From: Streptomyces viridochromogenes | Lineage (GTDB): Bacteria > Actinomycetota > Actinomycetes > Streptomycetales > Streptomycetaceae | NCBI RefSeq assembly: GCF_001270495.1 | Contig: NZ_LGUR01000267.1 | Location: 1-29,096 of the forward strand | DNA length: 29,096 bases | Direction of reading: 5' to 3' | In this document: positions 15,225 through 24,143 of the stretch, piece by piece | How the letters are laid out: the number at the start of each line of letters is the position of its first letter | How positions within the stretch are numbered: position 1 is the stretch's first letter | Translations under genes and position numbers: made by a program | The notes under the pieces: generated by a model | The model's input: the letters and a program-made list of their open reading frames with translations, nothing else | What the model was told of the DNA's origin: nothing | The model's database searches: none

Positions 15225-18068
15225 CTAGGCCGTCTCGAGATGGCACGGCAGATCCTGACGGCGCTTCACCTTGAGCTTGCGGAACACACGTGTGAGGTGT
15301 TGCTCCACCGTACTGGTCGTGATGAACAACTGATCGGCGATCTCCTGGTTGGTGTAGCCCTCGCCGGCCAGTGAGGCGACGCGTTGCTCCTGCTCGGACA
15401 GCGCGGACATGGTCCGCTGGTCGTCCTTGACGGGAGCCGTCGCGCGCCCGTCGGCGGGCTTGTAGGCGATCTCCTCGCACAGTGCCTCGGCACCGCACGC
15501 CTTCGCCATGTGCCACGCCTTGCGCGCGACTCGACGGGCCGTACGGTGATCGCCCGCCTCCTTGTGCGCGAGACACAGGTCGGCCAGCGCGAGCGCGAGC
15601 CCGAACTTGTCGCCGCACTCCTTGAAGACCTCCACGGCCTCGCTCAGCAGCCGGGGCCGCTCGGCGCCCGCCGCTCCGGCGGCCATGAGCCGCAGGCTGA
15701 GCCCACGTGCTCGCGAGCCGCCGGCGGGCAGCCTGCTGAGTTCGTCCCGGAGCAGCAGCCGGGCCTGGTCCTGCTTGCCGAGGGCCAGCCACGCCTCCGC
15801 GGCGCCGGTGCGCCAGGGGACCGGGCCGGTGCCCTGGACGGCCCACTTGTGCATCAGCTTGCCGCAGGACAGGAAGTCGGCCAGCGCGGACTGGGCCTGA
15901 CCGGTCGCCAGCCGGTAGTGGCCGCGCGCGTAGAGGTAGTGCAGTCCGTAGCGGCTCTGCAGCATCGTCTCGGAGGGCGGCTGGGCGAGGTGGGCGGCGG
16001 CCCGGTCCAGCCGGCCCGTCCGGACGTGCGCCAGGACCAGACAGCCCTTCAGCAACCCCAGCGCCGCACCCCAGTTGCCGGCCGGCATCCGCGCCAGGGC
16101 CTCCTCGGCGCGCTCGGCGGCGGCCTGCAACTCGCCACCGCGGAGCAGGATCTCCGCCTGGACAGCGGTGAACACCGCGAGCCAGGTGGCGCTGCCACGG
16201 GTGCGCGCGTCGTCCAGCAGCCGCACGCACCAGTCGGCCGCCTCCTCCAGCTGGTCCGTGTACACCAGGCAGAGCAGGGCCAGCAGCGCGACCTCCCCGC
16301 TCCACAGCGAGTCGGTGTCGGGCCGGGCGGTGTTGAGGGCCTGTTCCGCGCGGGCCCGGATGGTGGCGGCGTGTCCCCGGATCAGCGCGTCGGCCAGCTC
16401 CGCGGCGGCCGTCTGCGGATTCGGCTGCGGCGGATCGCCGCCCATGCCGAGGCCGCGCGCCGTGGGCCGGCGCTCCCCGGCGTACGCGGGGTACATCGAC
16501 GTCAGCCAGAAGCGCAGGTCCTGCAAGGCGGACGACTCGTGGCCGTGCCGTGCCGTCCTGCGGTCGCGGACCTCGGACAGGAGCCGGCTCGCGGTGCCCA
16601 GGTCGCCGTGCCAGGCGAGGGCCCACACCAGGTCCGTCAGATCGTGCGTGCCGAGGTGCCCGGCCGCCGCGTCCGCCGTCAGGGACGCGAGGTGGGGGGC
16701 CGCGGAGGCCGGCTCCACCTGCCACTTCAGCCGGCTGATCCGGGCCCGTACGGCCGCGCTCAGGGGCGCGGACGCGCAGGTCTGCTCGGCGAGTTCCAGA
16801 TGGGCCACGGCCTCACGGATGCGGTGGGCGCGCAGGCAGTGCAGCGCCGCGTCCCGCAGAACGTCCCCGGCCCAGGCCGCCCGGGTGGACTCGGCGTTCA
16901 GCAGTTGCCCGGCCACCTCGACCGTCGGTGCCTTCTCGCGGTACAGCAACTCGGCGGCACGGCCGTGGAGTTCCGCGCGCTCCTGGGCCGGCATGTCGTC
17001 CAGCACGTCGGCCGCTGCCATGGCGTGGCGGAACGCCCTGCCGTCGAGCAGCCCGGCGCTGTCGAGGGAGCGCAGCACACGGTCCGCCTCGGCGGCCGAG
17101 ACGCCCGCCAGCCGGGCCAGCGCCGGGGCCGGGGTGCCGTCTCCGAGCACCGCGAGGGCGCGGACCACGGCGATGGCGGTGGGCTCGCAGTGAAACAGGC
17201 TGCTCAGCAGGGCCCTTCCGTAGCCCTGGGGGAAGGGCCCGAGCCCGGCCCGGTGATCACCGATCAGGTTCTGCAGGACGAGCGGATTGCCACCGCTGAC
17301 CGCGGTGAAGCGGTGGGCGAACTCCTTGGCCGACGTGCCGCCGAGTTCCTGGGCGATCAGCCGAGAGGTGCCCTCATGGGTCAGCGGTCCGAGCTCGATC
17401 CGGTGCAGATTGGGCTGCTGGAGCAGCTCGGAGCGCAGCAGGGCGCTGGTGGGCCGCCTGCCGACGTCGTCCGTGAGAGCGACCAGGGAGCACGAGTCCC
17501 GCAGCCGGGGCAGGAGGTAGAGCAGACCGCACAGCGAGTGGGTGTCGACGTGGTGGAGGTTGTCGATGCCGATCACCAGCCGGCTGTGCTCGGTCAGGTC
17601 GACCAGGAGCCGGAAGATCCGCTGCAGCGCGCCGAACGTCTCGACCGAGAAGGACCCCGTGGCGGGGTCCGTCCTTCCCTCGTGCAGCGTCATGGCGGTG
17701 AGGACGTCGTCCAGCTCGTCCCGGACGGAGTTGGGCACCTGTGTGGTCTGGAAGAACTGCCGCAGCACACCGAAGGGCAATTGCCGTTCCTGGCGCGAGG
17801 CCGACGCCCGGAGAACCAGTGTGCGCGGATCATCGATGGACTCCAGGAAACCGTGCAGGAGCCTGCTCTTGCCCACCGCCAAAGGACCGTGGACAACGGC
17901 GACACGACCCCTCCCCGCGGCCGTGTCGGTGAGCAGTCGACGCAGCGTGTTTATGGATTCCTCGCGCTCGACTAACAGGCCGAGTTCACCGGATGTCCGA
18001 CCGTTGAGGGCAAGAGCGGACGGCTGCTGCGTCGAAATGGTTTGCACATCAAGGGTTGTCGCCTTCAT
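15225..18068 (-). CDS. LAL-type LuxR-family pathway regulator
   Basis: The 947-residue protein has the layout of large ATP-binding LuxR (LAL) activators. A Walker A motif GPLAVGKS lies at 61-68 and a Walker B-like RLVIGIDNLHHVD at about 165-177. A long helical TPR-like middle region follows. The last ~65 residues form a LuxR HTH (SEQEQRVASLAGEGYTNQEI, then STVEQHLTRVFRKL). Such regulators switch on macrolide and ansamycin clusters (GdmRI/II, RapH, PikD class), so this is the likely activator of the window's biosynthetic genes and a candidate for binding the TAGGGG boxes. The ATG has GGAG four bases upstream. The gene heads the minus-strand group thioesterase-rifI-nitroreductase and marks the probable cluster edge. 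Confidence 0.93.
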   Translation of the reverse strand: MKATTLDVQTISTQQPSALALNGRTSGELGLLVEREESINTLRRLLTDTAAGRGRVAVVHGPLAVGKSRLLHGFLESIDDPRTLVLRASASRQERQLPFGVLRQFFQTTQVPNSVRDELDDVLTAMTLHEGRTDPATGSFSVETFGALQRIFRLLVDLTEHSRLVIGIDNLHHVDTHSLCGLLYLLPRLRDSCSLVALTDDVGRRPTSALLRSELLQQPNLHRIELGPLTHEGTSRLIAQELGGTSAKEFAHRFTAVSGGNPLVLQNLIGDHRAGLGPFPQGYGRALLSSLFHCEPTAIAVVRALAVLGDGTPAPALARLAGVSAAEADRVLRSLDSAGLLDGRAFRHAMAAADVLDDMPAQERAELHGRAAELLYREKAPTVEVAGQLLNAESTRAAWAGDVLRDAALHCLRAHRIREAVAHLELAEQTCASAPLSAAVRARISRLKWQVEPASAAPHLASLTADAAAGHLGTHDLTDLVWALAWHGDLGTASRLLSEVRDRRTARHGHESSALQDLRFWLTSMYPAYAGERRPTARGLGMGGDPPQPNPQTAAAELADALIRGHAATIRARAEQALNTARPDTDSLWSGEVALLALLCLVYTDQLEEAADWCVRLLDDARTRGSATWLAVFTAVQAEILLRGGELQAAAERAEEALARMPAGNWGAALGLLKGCLVLAHVRTGRLDRAAAHLAQPPSETMLQSRYGLHYLYARGHYRLATGQAQSALADFLSCGKLMHKWAVQGTGPVPWRTGAAEAWLALGKQDQARLLLRDELSRLPAGGSRARGLSLRLMAAGAAGAERPRLLSEAVEVFKECGDKFGLALALADLCLAHKEAGDHRTARRVARKAWHMAKACGAEALCEEIAYKPADGRATAPVKDDQRTMSALSEQEQRVASLAGEGYTNQEIADQLFITTSTVEQHLTRVFRKLKVKRRQDLPCHLETA

Positions 18069-18494
18069 GCAGCTCCTAGAAGCGCGCCGTCGGGGTCTCC
18101 TCGAACTTCGACGCTACCTGACCGGGGGTCTGGTTCCAGTCAGCAACATCACGTTGCCCGGCCGCTGTTGATGTGCGCCGAGTGTCGTGCACAAAGAGAT
18201 CGCGCATGGTGAAAATGGTGCAGCCGGTGCGAAACTGAACCGCCAGGCGAGCCGCTCTGCTGCGCTGGGTGATGATCTTCTCACTCTGCGGTGACAGCCT
18301 TCGGCCAATTCGGAGCGTTGTGGAATTTGATGTTCCGGTAAAGGTTTCCGGAATCCCGTATTCCCTTGTGTGGGTCGGGGATTGCGCCCCGGAAATATCC
18401 GGCGGGGATCGGTGTCATGTCCCTTTGGGGACACCGCGGTCAATTCCTCCCGCGGTCCGCGGGCCGGGTGCGGGAAGGAATCGCTTTCTTCCGG
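18069..18494. other. Intergenic region upstream of the LAL gene, no gene seen
   Basis: About 430 bp are relatively AT-richer than their surroundings, with no reading frame showing coding character. They must hold the LAL promoter. A small inverted repeat GCAAC/GTTGC with a 5-base spacer is visible near 18145-18160. There is no tandem TAGGGG pair. The right part carries two hairpins downstream of the small membrane protein gene. Confidence 0.6.
18418..18463 (-). terminator. Probable terminator region of the small membrane protein gene
   Basis: Two inverted repeats lie within 80 bp downstream of the stop at 18495: CCCGCGG/CCGCGGG around one base (18449-18463) and TGTCCC/GGGACA around TTTG (18418-18433). 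Termination is inferred from position and stem content only. Confidence 0.5.
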
Positions 18495-18695
18495 TCAGTC
18501 CGACTTCCGGCTCTCGGCTGCCGCGAACAGCGCGGCAGCCAGCACGAGCAGTGCGACGCTCGAGTAGATCCCGTAGCCGTCGAGGAAGTCGATCCGCTGT
18601 ACGAGACCCCAGTCCCAGTCGGTGAACTCGGTCAGCAGACCCGCGACACCCTGCGCCAGGGCCACGACCCCGAGGAACTCCAGCAACTGCTTCAT
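18495..18695 (-). CDS. Small membrane protein of unknown function
   Basis: The 66-residue protein has two hydrophobic stretches: residues 5-22 (LEFLGVVALAQGVAGLL) and about 44-60 (YSSVALLVLAAALFAAA). They are separated by a polar loop rich in Trp/Asp, and the protein ends in a charged ESRKSD tail, so it is probably a two-helix inner membrane hairpin. The ATG at 18695 has only a weak GAGAG upstream. No function is recognisable. It lies divergent from the histidine kinase gene with 178 bp between, and downstream of it are two inverted repeats. Confidence 0.72.
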   Translation of the reverse strand: MKQLLEFLGVVALAQGVAGLLTEFTDWDWGLVQRIDFLDGYGIYSSVALLVLAAALFAAAESRKSD

Positions 18696-18859
18696 GCCAC
18701 GACTCTCGCCCCGCCGGCCCCCCGCACACATCGGCCGCGGGGCAAGCCGAGACCGACGGAAGTTCACGTTCCGGATGGCCCGCCGCGCCCAAAGTATGCG
18801 AGGGCGCGACTTTGGTCGGCGATCGCGTCGGAGAAGGCGCGCCGGACGCCACCACTGCG

Positions 18860-18865
18860 TAGATT
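18860..18865 (+). promoter_or_regulatory. -10 box of a likely leaderless histidine kinase transcript
   Basis: TAGATT ends eight bases before the GTG start at 18874, and no ribosome site is present in that gap. A clear -35 element is not visible. Confidence 0.45.
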
Positions 18866-18873
18866 TGTCGATC

Positions 18874-20118
18874 GTGAGTGGGGACAAGCCGCAGCACGCA
18901 CCGCAGGCGTTCACGATGCGGCGCTGGCTGCTGCCCTCGGCCCTTGTGCAGGAGTTCGATCTCGACCCCGAGCGCTCCGGGCGGCCACGCCGCACCGTAC
19001 GCGACTGGGTGGTCGACTTCTTCTGCTTCCTGCTGGCCGTGTTCATCGGTCTGCTGACCGCGGAGACGGTGGCCGCCGAGGACATCCCCGCGAGCCTCGC
19101 CGCCGTCGACCAGATTCTCGGCGCGCTCGCCTGCGCCGCGGTATGGCTGCGGCGCCGCTGGCCGGTCGGGCTCGCGATCGCGATGGTCCCGGTCTGCTTC
19201 GTGTCGAGCACGGCGAACGGCGCGGGCTTGGTGGTCTTCTTCACCCTCGCCGTGCACCGGCCCTTCCGGTACGTGGCCTGGGTGGGCGGGACGTCGTTGG
19301 CGCTGACCCCGCTGTTCTTCTGGCTGCGCCCGGACCCCGACATTCCGTACGGCTGGGCGCTCTTCGTCGCCGCGCTGCTGACCGGCGGGACCGTCGGCTG
19401 GGGCATGTTCGTACGGTCCAAACGGCAGCTCATGCTGAGCCTGCGCGACCGCGCCCGGCGCGCCGAGACGGAGGCGCGGCTGCGTGCCGAGCAGGCGCAG
19501 CGGCTCGCCCGCGAGGCCATCGCCCGGGAGATGCACGACGTCCTCGCCCACCGGTTGACGCTGCTCAGCGTGCACGCGGGCGCCCTGGAGTTCCGGCCCG
19601 ACGCGCCCCGCGAGGAGATCGCGCGGGCGGCGGGCGTGATCCGGGAGAGCGCCCACGAGGCCCTCCAGGACCTGCGGGAGATCATCGGCGTGCTGCGGGC
19701 GGGCGAGTCCGACGACGCCGGGCGCCCCCAGCCGACCCTCGCGGCGCTGGAGGCGCTGGTGACGGAGTCCCGCGAGGCCGGCATGAAGGTCACCCTCGAC
19801 CAGCGTGTCACCGACCCCGCCGCCGTCCCGGCCTCCGTCGGCCGCACCGCCTACCGCATCGCCCAGGAGGGCCTGACCAACGCCCGCAAGCACGCGCCCG
19901 GCACGGAGGTCACGGTGACGGTGACGGGCGCTCCGGGAGAGGGCCTGTCCGTGTCGGTACGCAATCCCGCGCCCGAGGGCGAGGTTCCGCACGTTCCCGG
20001 CTCCGGGCAGGGCCTGATCGGCCTGACGGAACGCGCGACGCTGACCGGCGGGCGGCTGGAACACGGGCCCGTGCCCGGCGGAGGGTTCGACGTGCGGGCC
20101 TGGTTGCCGTGGGGGTGA
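18874..20118 (+). CDS. Sensor histidine kinase (NarL/DesK-type two-component system)
   Basis: The 414-residue membrane kinase has four to five hydrophobic segments between about residues 50 and 185. A coiled linker (RRAETEARLRAEQAQRLARE) leads to a HisKA_3 dimerisation domain with the phospho-acceptor His221 in REMHDVLAHRLTLL. The C-terminal ATPase has an N-box EGLTNARKHAPG and a G-box around GSGQGLIGLTERA. It should phosphorylate the response regulator encoded 133 bp downstream. The GTG at 18874 is preferred because a TAGATT -10 lies just upstream, implying a leaderless message; an ATG at 18916 begins 14 codons later. The signal sensed is unknown. Confidence 0.92.
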   Translation: MSGDKPQHAPQAFTMRRWLLPSALVQEFDLDPERSGRPRRTVRDWVVDFFCFLLAVFIGLLTAETVAAEDIPASLAAVDQILGALACAAVWLRRRWPVGLAIAMVPVCFVSSTANGAGLVVFFTLAVHRPFRYVAWVGGTSLALTPLFFWLRPDPDIPYGWALFVAALLTGGTVGWGMFVRSKRQLMLSLRDRARRAETEARLRAEQAQRLAREAIAREMHDVLAHRLTLLSVHAGALEFRPDAPREEIARAAGVIRESAHEALQDLREIIGVLRAGESDDAGRPQPTLAALEALVTESREAGMKVTLDQRVTDPAAVPASVGRTAYRIAQEGLTNARKHAPGTEVTVTVTGAPGEGLSVSVRNPAPEGEVPHVPGSGQGLIGLTERATLTGGRLEHGPVPGGGFDVRAWLPWG

Positions 20119-20192
20119 CTCCCGTCTTACCAGGCGCGGGGTGCTCAACGGGCGCCCCGGCGTGCGCTGTTGCGGACCGCGCGGCGTTCCTT

Positions 20193-20210
20193 ACGGGGGC
20201 TCGACCCCGT
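20193..20210. terminator. Short hairpin between kinase and response regulator genes
   Basis: ACGGGG and CCCCGT arms surround a six-base loop. It could attenuate read-through from the kinase gene or simply reflect GC-rich sequence. Confidence 0.3.
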
Positions 20211-20251
20211 CCGGCCCCTGCGCGCCGCACAACCATGATTACGTGTGGCAC

Positions 20252-20932
20252 ATGACTGCGATCAGACTCCTCCTCGTCGACGACGACCCGTTGGTCAGGG
20301 CCGGGCTGTCCTTCATGATGGGCGGCGCCGACGACATCGAGATCGTCGGTGAGGCGGCCGACGGCGACGAGGTCGAGTCGCTGGTCGACCGCACCCGGCC
20401 GGACGTGGTCCTGATGGACATCCGGATGCCGTCGGTCGACGGACTCACCGCCACCGAGCGGCTGCGCGGCAGGAAGGACGCCCCGCAGGTGGTGCTGCTG
20501 ACCACCTTCCACGCCGACGACCAGGTGCTGCGCGCCCTGCGGGCCGGCGCCGCGGGGTTCGTGCTCAAGGACACCCCGCCCGCGGAGATCGTCGAGGCGG
20601 TGCGCCGGGTCGCGGCCGGCGATCCGGTCCTGTCGCCGACCGTGACCCGTCAGTTGATGGACCACGCCGCGGGCACCGCCGCCGACACCCGCCGGGCACG
20701 CGCGCGTGAACGGCTCACCGTCCTCAACGACCGCGAGCGCGAGGTCGCCGTCGCGGTGGGCCGGGGCCTGGCCAACGCCGAGATCGCAGGGGAGCTCTTC
20801 ATGAGCGTCGCCACCGTCAAGACCCATGTCTCCCGCGTCCTGGCCAAGCTCGACCTCAACAACCGTGTGCAGATCGCCCTGTTGGCGTACGACGCGGGAC
20901 TTCTGGAGGAACTGGAGGAGGACGGGCACTAG
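20252..20932 (+). CDS. NarL/FixJ-type response regulator
   Basis: A 226-residue regulator. Its receiver domain (about 4-120) has the acidic cluster LVDDD, phospho-acceptor Asp56 in VVLMDIRMP, and the conserved Lys in FVLKDTPP. A LuxR-type HTH (about 158-220) reads LNDREREVAVAVGRGLANAE and VATVKTHVSRVL. It pairs with the upstream DesK-type kinase. The ATG at 20252 begins the receiver fold directly and has no ribosome site nearby, so initiation may be leaderless. Targets are not evident; the P450 gene 44 bp downstream on the same strand is a candidate. Confidence 0.94.
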   Translation: MTAIRLLLVDDDPLVRAGLSFMMGGADDIEIVGEAADGDEVESLVDRTRPDVVLMDIRMPSVDGLTATERLRGRKDAPQVVLLTTFHADDQVLRALRAGAAGFVLKDTPPAEIVEAVRRVAAGDPVLSPTVTRQLMDHAAGTAADTRRARARERLTVLNDREREVAVAVGRGLANAEIAGELFMSVATVKTHVSRVLAKLDLNNRVQIALLAYDAGLLEELEEDGH

Positions 20933-20976
20933 GCGGCGCTCCCACGCGTTGTCGAGGTGGTGGTAGGGGGAGCGAC

Positions 20977-22161
20977 ATGGCAGAAGTGATCGACCTGGCG
21001 GAGTTCGGAGAGGGGTTCCGCACCGACCCGCACCCCGTGTACGCGCGCCTGCGTGAGCACGGCCCGGTGCACCGGGTCCGGCTTCCGGTGCCGGACGAGC
21101 ACCACGAGACGTGGCTCGTCGTCGGGTACGAGGAGGCGCGCGCGGCGCTGGCCGACCCGCGGCTGGCCAAGGACGGCAGCAGAATCGGGGTGACGTTCCT
21201 CGACGAGCAGCTGATCGGGAAGTATCTGCTGGTCGCCGACCCGCCCCAGCACACCCGACTGCGCGGCCTCATCACACGCGCGTTCACCATGCGCCGCGTC
21301 GAGCAACTCCGGCCGAGGATCCAGCAGATCACCGACGAACTGCTCGCCGCGATGCTGCCGCGCGGCCGGGCCGACCTCGTCGACTCGCTCGCCTACCCGC
21401 TGCCGATCACCGTGATCTGCGAACTGCTCGGCGTGCCCGAGATGGACCGTACGGAGTTTCGCAAGCTGTCCACGGAGGCCGTCGCGCCGACGAGTGCGCA
21501 GAGCGAGTACGACGCCTTCGTGCGCCTCGCCGAGTACCTCACCGAACTCATCGAGGACAAGCGCCGCACCGGGCCGAGCGCCGACCTGCTCAGCGACCTG
21601 ATCCGCACCACCGCCGAGGACGGCGACCGGCTCTCGCCGGAGGAACTGCGGGGGATGGCCTTCATCCTGCTCATCGCGGGCCACGAGACCACGGTCAACC
21701 TCATCACCAACGCCGTCCACGCCCTGCTCACGCACCCGGACCAACTGGCCGCCCTGCGTGCCGACATGACCCTGATCGACGGCGCGATCGAGGAGGCGCT
21801 GCGGTACGAGGGCCCGGTGGAGAACGCCACCTTCCGGTTCGCCGCCGAGCCCCTGGAGATCGCCGGAGTGCCGATAGCGCAGGGCGAGGCGGTGATGGTC
21901 GGCCTCACCGCCGCCGACCGCGACGCCGCCCGCTTCCCGGCCCCGGACCGCTTCGACCTCCAGCGCGACGCCCGCGGCCATCTGGCCTTCGGCCACGGCA
22001 TCCACTACTGCCTTGGCGCACCCCTGGCCCGCCTGGAGGCCCGTACGGCGATACGGTCCCTGCTGGAGCGCACTCCGGGCCTGGCCCTGGACGGGGCGCC
22101 GGGGGAGTGGCTGCCGGGCCCGCTGATGCGTGGGGTGCGGAGTCTGCCGGTGCGCTGGTAG
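20977..22161 (+). CDS. Cytochrome P450 (CYP107-like)
   Basis: A soluble bacterial P450 of 394 residues. It has the I-helix AGHETT oxygen-activation motif, the K-helix EALRYEGPV, and heme loop FGHGIHYCLGAPLAR with the axial Cys345. The ATG has a good GGGAG four bases upstream. It lies 44 bp after the response regulator, so it could be co-transcribed with the two-component system. Its substrate cannot be told from sequence. It might tailor the ansamycin, but it is separated from the cluster by about 2.9 kb of regulatory genes, and no dedicated ferredoxin is adjacent. Confidence 0.94.
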   Translation: MAEVIDLAEFGEGFRTDPHPVYARLREHGPVHRVRLPVPDEHHETWLVVGYEEARAALADPRLAKDGSRIGVTFLDEQLIGKYLLVADPPQHTRLRGLITRAFTMRRVEQLRPRIQQITDELLAAMLPRGRADLVDSLAYPLPITVICELLGVPEMDRTEFRKLSTEAVAPTSAQSEYDAFVRLAEYLTELIEDKRRTGPSADLLSDLIRTTAEDGDRLSPEELRGMAFILLIAGHETTVNLITNAVHALLTHPDQLAALRADMTLIDGAIEEALRYEGPVENATFRFAAEPLEIAGVPIAQGEAVMVGLTAADRDAARFPAPDRFDLQRDARGHLAFGHGIHYCLGAPLARLEARTAIRSLLERTPGLALDGAPGEWLPGPLMRGVRSLPVRW

Positions 22162-22167
22162 CGGGCC

Positions 22168-22197
22168 GGCCGCCGAGTCCGGCAGGGCCCGGCGGCC
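22168..22197. terminator. Hairpin between convergent P450 and dehydrogenase genes
   Basis: GGCCGCCG (22168-22175) and CGGCGGCC (22190-22197) form a perfect 8-bp stem with a 14-base loop. It fills most of the 37-bp gap between the two stop codons and could serve both directions. Confidence 0.65.
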
Positions 22198-22198
22198 C

Positions 22199-23221
22199 TC
22201 ACAGCGCCGCGGTGGGAAACCCGCCCGGAATCTCCGCGAGCGCGACCGGTCTTCGCTCCCGCCGCGACCGTTCGCACGCCTCGGCGACCCGCAGCGCCTG
22301 CAGGGCCTCCCGCCCGTCGCAGGGATTGGCCCGCTCCCCGCGCACCACCTCCACGAACGCGTTCAGCTCCGCCTCGTACGCCGGTCCGAACCGCTCCAGG
22401 AACCCGGACCACGGTTTGTCCGCCGCGGGCGGCCCGGTCGGCTCGGTGGATGCGATCGGCGTCCGGTCGTCCAGACCGACGACGATCTGGTCCGACTCCC
22501 CGGCCAGCTCCATGCGCGCGTCGTACCCGGCGCCGTTCAGCCGGGTCGCCGTGGCCGTGGCGAGTGTGCCGTCGTCCAGTGTGAGCACCACCGCAGCCGT
22601 GTCGACGTCGCCCGCCTCACGGAACATCACGGGCCCGGCGTCCGACCCGGCCGCGTACACGTCGACGATCTCGTGCCCGGTCACCCAGCGCAGCACGTCG
22701 AAGTCGTGGATCAGCGTGTCCCGGTACAGCCCGCCGGACAGCGGCAGCCACGCGGCCGACGGCGGCGACTGGTCACTGGTCAGCGCCCGCACGGTGTGCA
22801 GGCGCCCGAGCCGTCCGGACCGTACCGCCTCGCGCGCGCCCACGTACCCGGCGTCGAAGCGGCGCTGGAAGCCCATCTGAAGAATCGTCCCGGCCGTCTC
22901 CACCTCCCCGATCGCGTGCAACGTGCCCGGCAGATCGAGCGCGATGGGCTTCTCGCAGAAGACCGGCAGCCCCGAACGTGCTGCCCGACCGATCAGTTCG
23001 GCGTGGGCCGACGTCGCCGTCGTGATCACCACCGCGTCCACGCCCCACCGGAAGATCTCGTCCACCCCCGGCGCGGCTGTCTCCCCCAGCCGGTGTGCCA
23101 GCTCCTGGGCCCGCGCGACGTCCGCGTCCGTGAGGATCAGTGACCCGACGTCGCGGTGCCGGCTGAGCGTGTTGGCGTGAATCGTGCCGATGCGGCCCGT
23201 ACCGATGACCCCGATGCGCAT
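22199..23221 (-). CDS. Gfo/Idh/MocA-family dehydrogenase, inositol 2-dehydrogenase-like
   Basis: The 340-residue protein starts with a classic NAD(P) motif (RIGVIGTGRIGTIHANTL), has EKPIALD near residue 95 and the substrate-domain segment GGLYRDTLIHDFDVLRW with the family's catalytic Asp-x3-His region. This pattern is closest to bacterial myo-inositol 2-dehydrogenases and related sugar/cyclitol dehydrogenases; exact substrate is uncertain. The ATG at 23221 is preceded by an exact TTGACA (minus strand, 23252-23257) and a GntR-type palindrome, so it is probably repressed by the divergent regulator until its sugar is present. Confidence 0.87.
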   Translation of the reverse strand: MRIGVIGTGRIGTIHANTLSRHRDVGSLILTDADVARAQELAHRLGETAAPGVDEIFRWGVDAVVITTATSAHAELIGRAARSGLPVFCEKPIALDLPGTLHAIGEVETAGTILQMGFQRRFDAGYVGAREAVRSGRLGRLHTVRALTSDQSPPSAAWLPLSGGLYRDTLIHDFDVLRWVTGHEIVDVYAAGSDAGPVMFREAGDVDTAAVVLTLDDGTLATATATRLNGAGYDARMELAGESDQIVVGLDDRTPIASTEPTGPPAADKPWSGFLERFGPAYEAELNAFVEVVRGERANPCDGREALQALRVAEACERSRRERRPVALAEIPGGFPTAAL

Positions 23222-23261
23222 GGAAACAAAGTGCGGGTTCAGTGCGTACCCTGTCAATGTA

Positions 23262-23275
23262 AATGTCCGGACAAT
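23262..23275. promoter_or_regulatory. GntR-type operator 1
   Basis: AATGTCCGGACAAT is palindromic except for one pair and contains the perfect core TGTCCGGACA. It lies 40 bp upstream of the dehydrogenase ATG and 48 bp before the GntR start. The same 14 bases recur at 24144-24157. Confidence 0.75.
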
Positions 23276-23279
23276 CGAA

Positions 23280-23308
23280 CTACACGACTTCCCGTCAACA
23301 ACGTGTAG
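23280..23308. promoter_or_regulatory. Second inverted repeat in the GntR intergenic region
   Basis: CTACACG (23280-23286) and CGTGTAG (23302-23308) are perfect 7-bp arms with centres 22 bp apart, about two helical turns. The right arm ends just before the presumed -10 (TACGCT, 23312-23317) of the GntR gene. It differs from the TGTCCGGACA operator. Confidence 0.45.
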
Positions 23309-23323
23309 AGCTACGCTCGGCCC

Positions 23324-24088
23324 GTGCCGAAACCAGAAGTGGACCCGACCGTGGAACTCGAGCTCAGTGTGGACCGGAGCAGTCCGGTGCCTTTGTACTT
23401 CCAGCTGTCCCAGCAGCTCGAGGCCGCGATCGAGCACGGAGCGCTCACCCCCGGCAGCCTGCTGGGCAACGAGATCGAACTCGCCGCACGCCTCGGCCTG
23501 TCCCGGCCGACCGTCCGCCAGGCCATCCAGTCGCTGGTCGACAAGGGCCTGCTGGTGCGCCGCCGCGGTGTCGGGACGCAGGTCGTGCACAGCCAGGTCA
23601 AGCGCCCGCTGGAGCTCAGCAGCCTCTACGACGACCTGGAGTCGGCCGGCCAGCGCCCGGCGACCAAGGTGATCGTCAACACCGTCGTCCCGGCGTCCGC
23701 CGAGGTCGCCGCCGCGCTCGGGGTGGCCGAGGACAGCGACGTACACCGCATCGAGCGGCTGCGCCTCGCCCACGGTGAGCCGATGGCGTACCTGTGCAAC
23801 TTCCTGCCGCCCGCGCTGATCGACCTGGACACGGCGCAGCTGGAGGCCACCGGCCTCTACCGGCTGATGCGGGCCGCCGGGATCACCCTGCACAGCGCCC
23901 GGCAGACCATCGGAGCGCGCGGCGCCACCGTCGCCGAGGCGGAGCGGCTCGCCGAGGAGGAGGGTGCCCCCCTGCTCACCATGCAGCGCGTCACCTTCGA
24001 CGACACGGGCCGAGCAGTCGAGTACGGCACCCACACCTACCGTCCGAGCCGGTACTCCTTCGAGTTCCAGCTGCTCGTACGGCCATGA
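23324..24088 (+). CDS. GntR/HutC-family (UTRA domain) transcriptional repressor
   Basis: The 254-residue protein has an N-terminal winged helix (about 22-88: PLYFQLSQQLEAAIEHGAL, then ELAARLGLSRPTVRQAIQSL) and a C-terminal UTRA effector domain (RIERLRLAHGEPMAYLCNFL, ending YRPSRYSFEF). UTRA regulators usually bind a sugar phosphate or amino-sugar metabolite. The GTG at 23324 follows TACGCT by six bases, again suggesting leaderless initiation. Matching TGTCCGGACA operators stand before the divergent dehydrogenase and before the downstream ROK kinase, so it probably represses both and perhaps itself. Confidence 0.92.
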   Translation: MPKPEVDPTVELELSVDRSSPVPLYFQLSQQLEAAIEHGALTPGSLLGNEIELAARLGLSRPTVRQAIQSLVDKGLLVRRRGVGTQVVHSQVKRPLELSSLYDDLESAGQRPATKVIVNTVVPASAEVAAALGVAEDSDVHRIERLRLAHGEPMAYLCNFLPPALIDLDTAQLEATGLYRLMRAAGITLHSARQTIGARGATVAEAERLAEEEGAPLLTMQRVTFDDTGRAVEYGTHTYRPSRYSFEFQLLVRP

Positions 24089-24143
24089 GCGCCGCTGCCG
24101 CACGGATCTGAGCGGGGGACGGCCGGGACGCCGCACTGGTCGT

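Noticed and set aside
15205..15235. Third TAGGGG site upstream of the thioesterase
   Set aside because: Only a single TAGGGGGAGG occurs, formed by the LAL stop codon and a purine-rich stretch. The second phased copy is missing.
15384..17975. 863-residue plus-strand open frame
   Set aside because: It mirrors the LAL regulator gene in a high-GC genome. No motif is visible in it, while the minus strand has Walker and LuxR HTH motifs.
20977..22161. P450 as a certain ansamycin tailoring enzyme
   Set aside because: It is separated from the cluster by the small membrane protein gene and a two-component system, so membership is left open.
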